A stretch of 6,241 nt of DNA, from NCBI GenBank assembly GCA_964506905.1, contig CAZDNW010000077.1, forward strand, positions 1-6,241, in the 5' to 3' direction. The notes under the pieces were generated by a model. The model did not search any database. It was not told the DNA's origin and saw nothing but the letters and a program-made list of their open reading frames with translations. Positions 4,514 through 6,241 of this stretch are shown here, piece by piece (within the stretch, counting starts at the first letter, position 1; each line of letters begins with the position of its first letter). The position numbers were made by a program, and so were the translations under genes. The DNA comes from JALWZX01 sp964506905 (GTDB taxonomy: Bacteria > Patescibacteriota > WWE3 > 2-01-FULL-39-13).

Positions 4514-6241
4514 TTAATCTGTATCATAATCACCAACTGTTGCATCAGTCATTTTTAACCAATCATTTGGATTCATACGCATACTTATTGATCTGTTACC
4601 TGCATTAAATTCCATAAATTCGTTTTCTAAAACACTCTTTGACACATAAACGGCAATTGGTTCATCGAATAAATTACCAAATGGTGGAATTCCCCCAATT
4701 TCAACACCACTTAGTTGCTCTGCTAAATCTCGTGGTGCCATTTTTAATTTAGATACTTCTAAATCTTGTTTTAATGCATCAGTATTTACTTTTTTGTCGC
4801 CTGGCACAACAACTTGAATTGGTTTATTATCTGCAAGCATAATTAACGCTTTTGCCCCAAGATGAAGTGGAACTTCACGAACTTTTGCAGCTTCTTCACT
4901 TGTTGTTACAGGTTCGTGATGATATTCAGTATATTTTACATTTAACCGTCTTGCTAATTGACGGATTTTTTCATAAACATTGTCAATTGCGATTATTGAA
5001 AGCTCATCTAATTGTTCAGGTGTAAGTTTTGAAGGAGCGTTCATGACGGCGGTATTGCCCTTGCCAGTCATAGGAAACGCTTGTACTTCACGAATAAATT
5101 TTTCTTGTGTTAAATTCATAATATTTCGCTCAACCCCAAGGGCAATGCCGCCGTGAGGTGGAGTTCCATATTTAAATGCTTCAAGCATATGACCAACACT
5201 TTCTTCGATTTCCTCATCACTATAACCCATCACTTTATAAGTTGCTCGCAAGATTTCTGGTTTATGAGCTCTAATACTACCACCACCAGATTCATAGCCA
5301 TTACAAACCAAATCGTATTGAGTAGTTAGAATTTGCTCAACATTTTTGCCTTCTAAAAGCCATTCAACATGTTCGTCAATTGGCATAGAAAATGGATTAT
5401 GACTAAATGTATAACCCCCATCATCAGTTTTTTCAAAAAACGGAAACTCAACAACCCAAGCATATGCTAAAATTCCTGCCTCTTTTTCTTCATCAGTTCT
5501 TAAATCGAATTTATCAGCCCCATACTTTTGCATCGCTTCTTTATAACTAATTCTAGGAAACGGTTTTTCTTTAATTTCAAACCCCATACCTTCAACAACT
5601 TCAATAATCATTTCTTCTACCGTGTTCATAACATCTTCCATCTTTACAAAAGACATTTCTAAATCAATTTGAGTATGTTCGTAACCTCTATCTGCCCGAG
5701 GATCTTCATCTCTAATTGCCCGAGCAATTTGAAAATATCTTTCAAAACCTGCTGTCATCAAAAGCTGTTTATATTGTTGTGGACTTTGAGGTAACGCATA
5801 AAACTTACCAGGGTTAAGCCTAGACGGAACAACAAAATCTCTTGACCCTTCAGGTGTAGATTTTGTAAGCATTGGTGTCCCGATTTCCACAAAATCATTT
5901 CTAAAAAAATATTCGCGTGCTCTTTTAACAAATTCACTTCTTAATTTTATATTTCTATTTAATCTGTTAGTTCTTAAATCTAAATATCTGTACTTCATTC
6001 TAATAGTTTCGTCTACATTTGATGTATCAGAAGAGATTTCAAAAGGTGGTGTATCGCATGTGTTCAAAATTGTTAATTCTTCTGCTTCAACTTCAACCGA
6101 ACCAGTTTCAATTTTATCGTTAACCATAGAGTCGGGGCGTTTTCGTACCGTACCAACAACTTCTATTACAAATTCATCATGTAGTGATTTTGCTTGTTTT
6201 GCTAAATCATCAGCAAAAACAACTTGAACAATACCGGTTCT
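4514..6241 (-). CDS. aspS: Aspartyl-tRNA synthetase lacking the GAD domain, fused to a C-terminal YbaK-type deacylase domain (5' end outside window)
   Basis: The frame is open through the window edge. The 38 codons before the ATG at 6125-6127 encode the bacterial AspRS OB fold (GIVQVVF, then FVIEVVGTVRKRP), so that ATG is internal and the true start lies beyond 6241; 575 residues are visible. Numbering from that internal Met: class II motif 1 region with EIGTPMLTKSTPEGSRDF (81-98), QSPQQYKQ (114-121), motif 2 with R139-D-E-D and RADRGYEHTQID (144-155), GGGSIRAH (281-288), and motif 3 GGIALGVER with R334. This enzyme charges tRNA with Asp in the cytoplasm; whether it also charges tRNA-Asn cannot be judged because the N-terminus is cut. 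Between DLR (208-210) and AYAWVVEFPFFE (221-232) there are only ~10 residues, where bacterial AspRS normally holds the GAD insertion of over 100. After the usual AspRS end near 378, residues ~383-527 form a YbaK/ProX deacylase domain: GAKALIM with K426, VVVPGDKKV, and GGIPPFG (478-484). Stop is TAA. Confidence 0.93.
   Translation of the reverse strand, partial: RTGIVQVVFADDLAKQAKSLHDEFVIEVVGTVRKRPDSMVNDKIETGSVEVEAEELTILNTCDTPPFEISSDTSNVDETIRMKYRYLDLRTNRLNRNIKLRSEFVKRAREYFFRNDFVEIGTPMLTKSTPEGSRDFVVPSRLNPGKFYALPQSPQQYKQLLMTAGFERYFQIARAIRDEDPRADRGYEHTQIDLEMSFVKMEDVMNTVEEMIIEVVEGMGFEIKEKPFPRISYKEAMQKYGADKFDLRTDEEKEAGILAYAWVVEFPFFEKTDDGGYTFSHNPFSMPIDEHVEWLLEGKNVEQILTTQYDLVCNGYESGGGSIRAHKPEILRATYKVMGYSDEEIEESVGHMLEAFKYGTPPHGGIALGVERNIMNLTQEKFIREVQAFPMTGKGNTAVMNAPSKLTPEQLDELSIIAIDNVYEKIRQLARRLNVKYTEYHHEPVTTSEEAAKVREVPLHLGAKALIMLADNKPIQVVVPGDKKVNTDALKQDLEVSKLKMAPRDLAEQLSGVEIGGIPPFGNLFDEPIAVYVSKSVLENEFMEFNAGNRSISMRMNPNDWLKMTDATVGDYDTD
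4547..4981 (-). other. YbaK/ProX-type aminoacyl-tRNA deacylase domain of AspRS
   Basis: This segment encodes a domain of about 145 residues that is not part of ordinary AspRS. It follows the YbaK order: a helix with LNVKYTEYHHEPV, a helix with EEAAKVREV, the strand GAKALIML with the family lysine, QVVVPGDKKVNTDALKQDL, LSGVEIGGIPPFG, and a last strand FMEFNAGNRSISMRM. YbaK itself removes Cys from Cys-tRNA-Pro and relatives remove Ala or other residues. The substrate here is unknown. No stop or frameshift separates it from the synthetase, so it is one polypeptide. Confidence 0.85.

Noticed and set aside
6125..6127. ATG at 6125-6127 as the start of aspS
   Set aside because: The frame stays open to the window edge and the extra 38 codons encode conserved OB-fold sequence of AspRS.
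26..6241. Reassigned UGA codon (genetic code 4 or 25)
   Set aside because: No visible gene ends in TGA, which raised the question, but no gene needs an in-frame TGA to be read, and five or six stops are too few to conclude anything.

Overview
The window is a very AT-rich stretch of bacterial chromosome holding five recognisable protein genes plus what may be the last codons of a sixth. The mix suggests a member of the Candidate Phyla Radiation (Patescibacteria), though this is inferred from protein style and not proven. The supporting signs are a one-pass membrane protein of the 'baseplate J-like' type common in those genomes, a short RuvX, a membrane-anchored S11 D,D-carboxypeptidase, a stand-alone phosphohistidine (PEP-utiliser) domain protein, and a bacterial-type aspartyl-tRNA synthetase (AspRS) of unusual architecture. 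No Shine-Dalgarno motif is visible before any of the genes whose start lies in the window. The standard code reads all genes; the stops are TAA and TAG only.

Layout. 1-33 may be the end of an upstream gene. 26-1576 (+) is the membrane protein. 1577-1924 is a 348-base gene-free stretch. It holds a weak terminator hairpin, a locally GC-richer block that folds into a rod of about 131 nt (1645-1775, a candidate structured RNA), a perfect 9-bp inverted repeat, a pair of 10-bp direct repeats, and a -10 box placed so that ruvX would be leaderless. 1925-2356 (+) is ruvX. It converges on the D,D-carboxypeptidase gene (2403-3425, -), with an AT-only hairpin between their stops. A short divergent promoter region (3426-3496) separates that gene from the PEP-utiliser-domain gene (3497-4504, +). 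The latter ends 9 bases from the stop of aspS (4514 to beyond 6241, -), whose 5' end lies outside the window.

The genes do not form one pathway. They are a housekeeping mix: cell envelope (membrane protein, D,D-carboxypeptidase), Holliday-junction/rRNA processing (RuvX), phosphotransfer of unknown purpose (PEP-utiliser domain) and translation (AspRS).

The most notable item is the synthetase. It is a bacterial-type AspRS whose GAD insertion domain has been reduced to about 10 residues, and it carries a C-terminal YbaK/ProX-type aminoacyl-tRNA deacylase domain with the family lysine and GG-x-x-P-F-G motif preserved. This looks like an AspRS with its own built-in deacylase, possibly for editing. 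Other points worth a second look are the candidate structured RNA, the loss of the Asn of the SxN motif in the carboxypeptidase, and promoters placed to give leaderless mRNAs.
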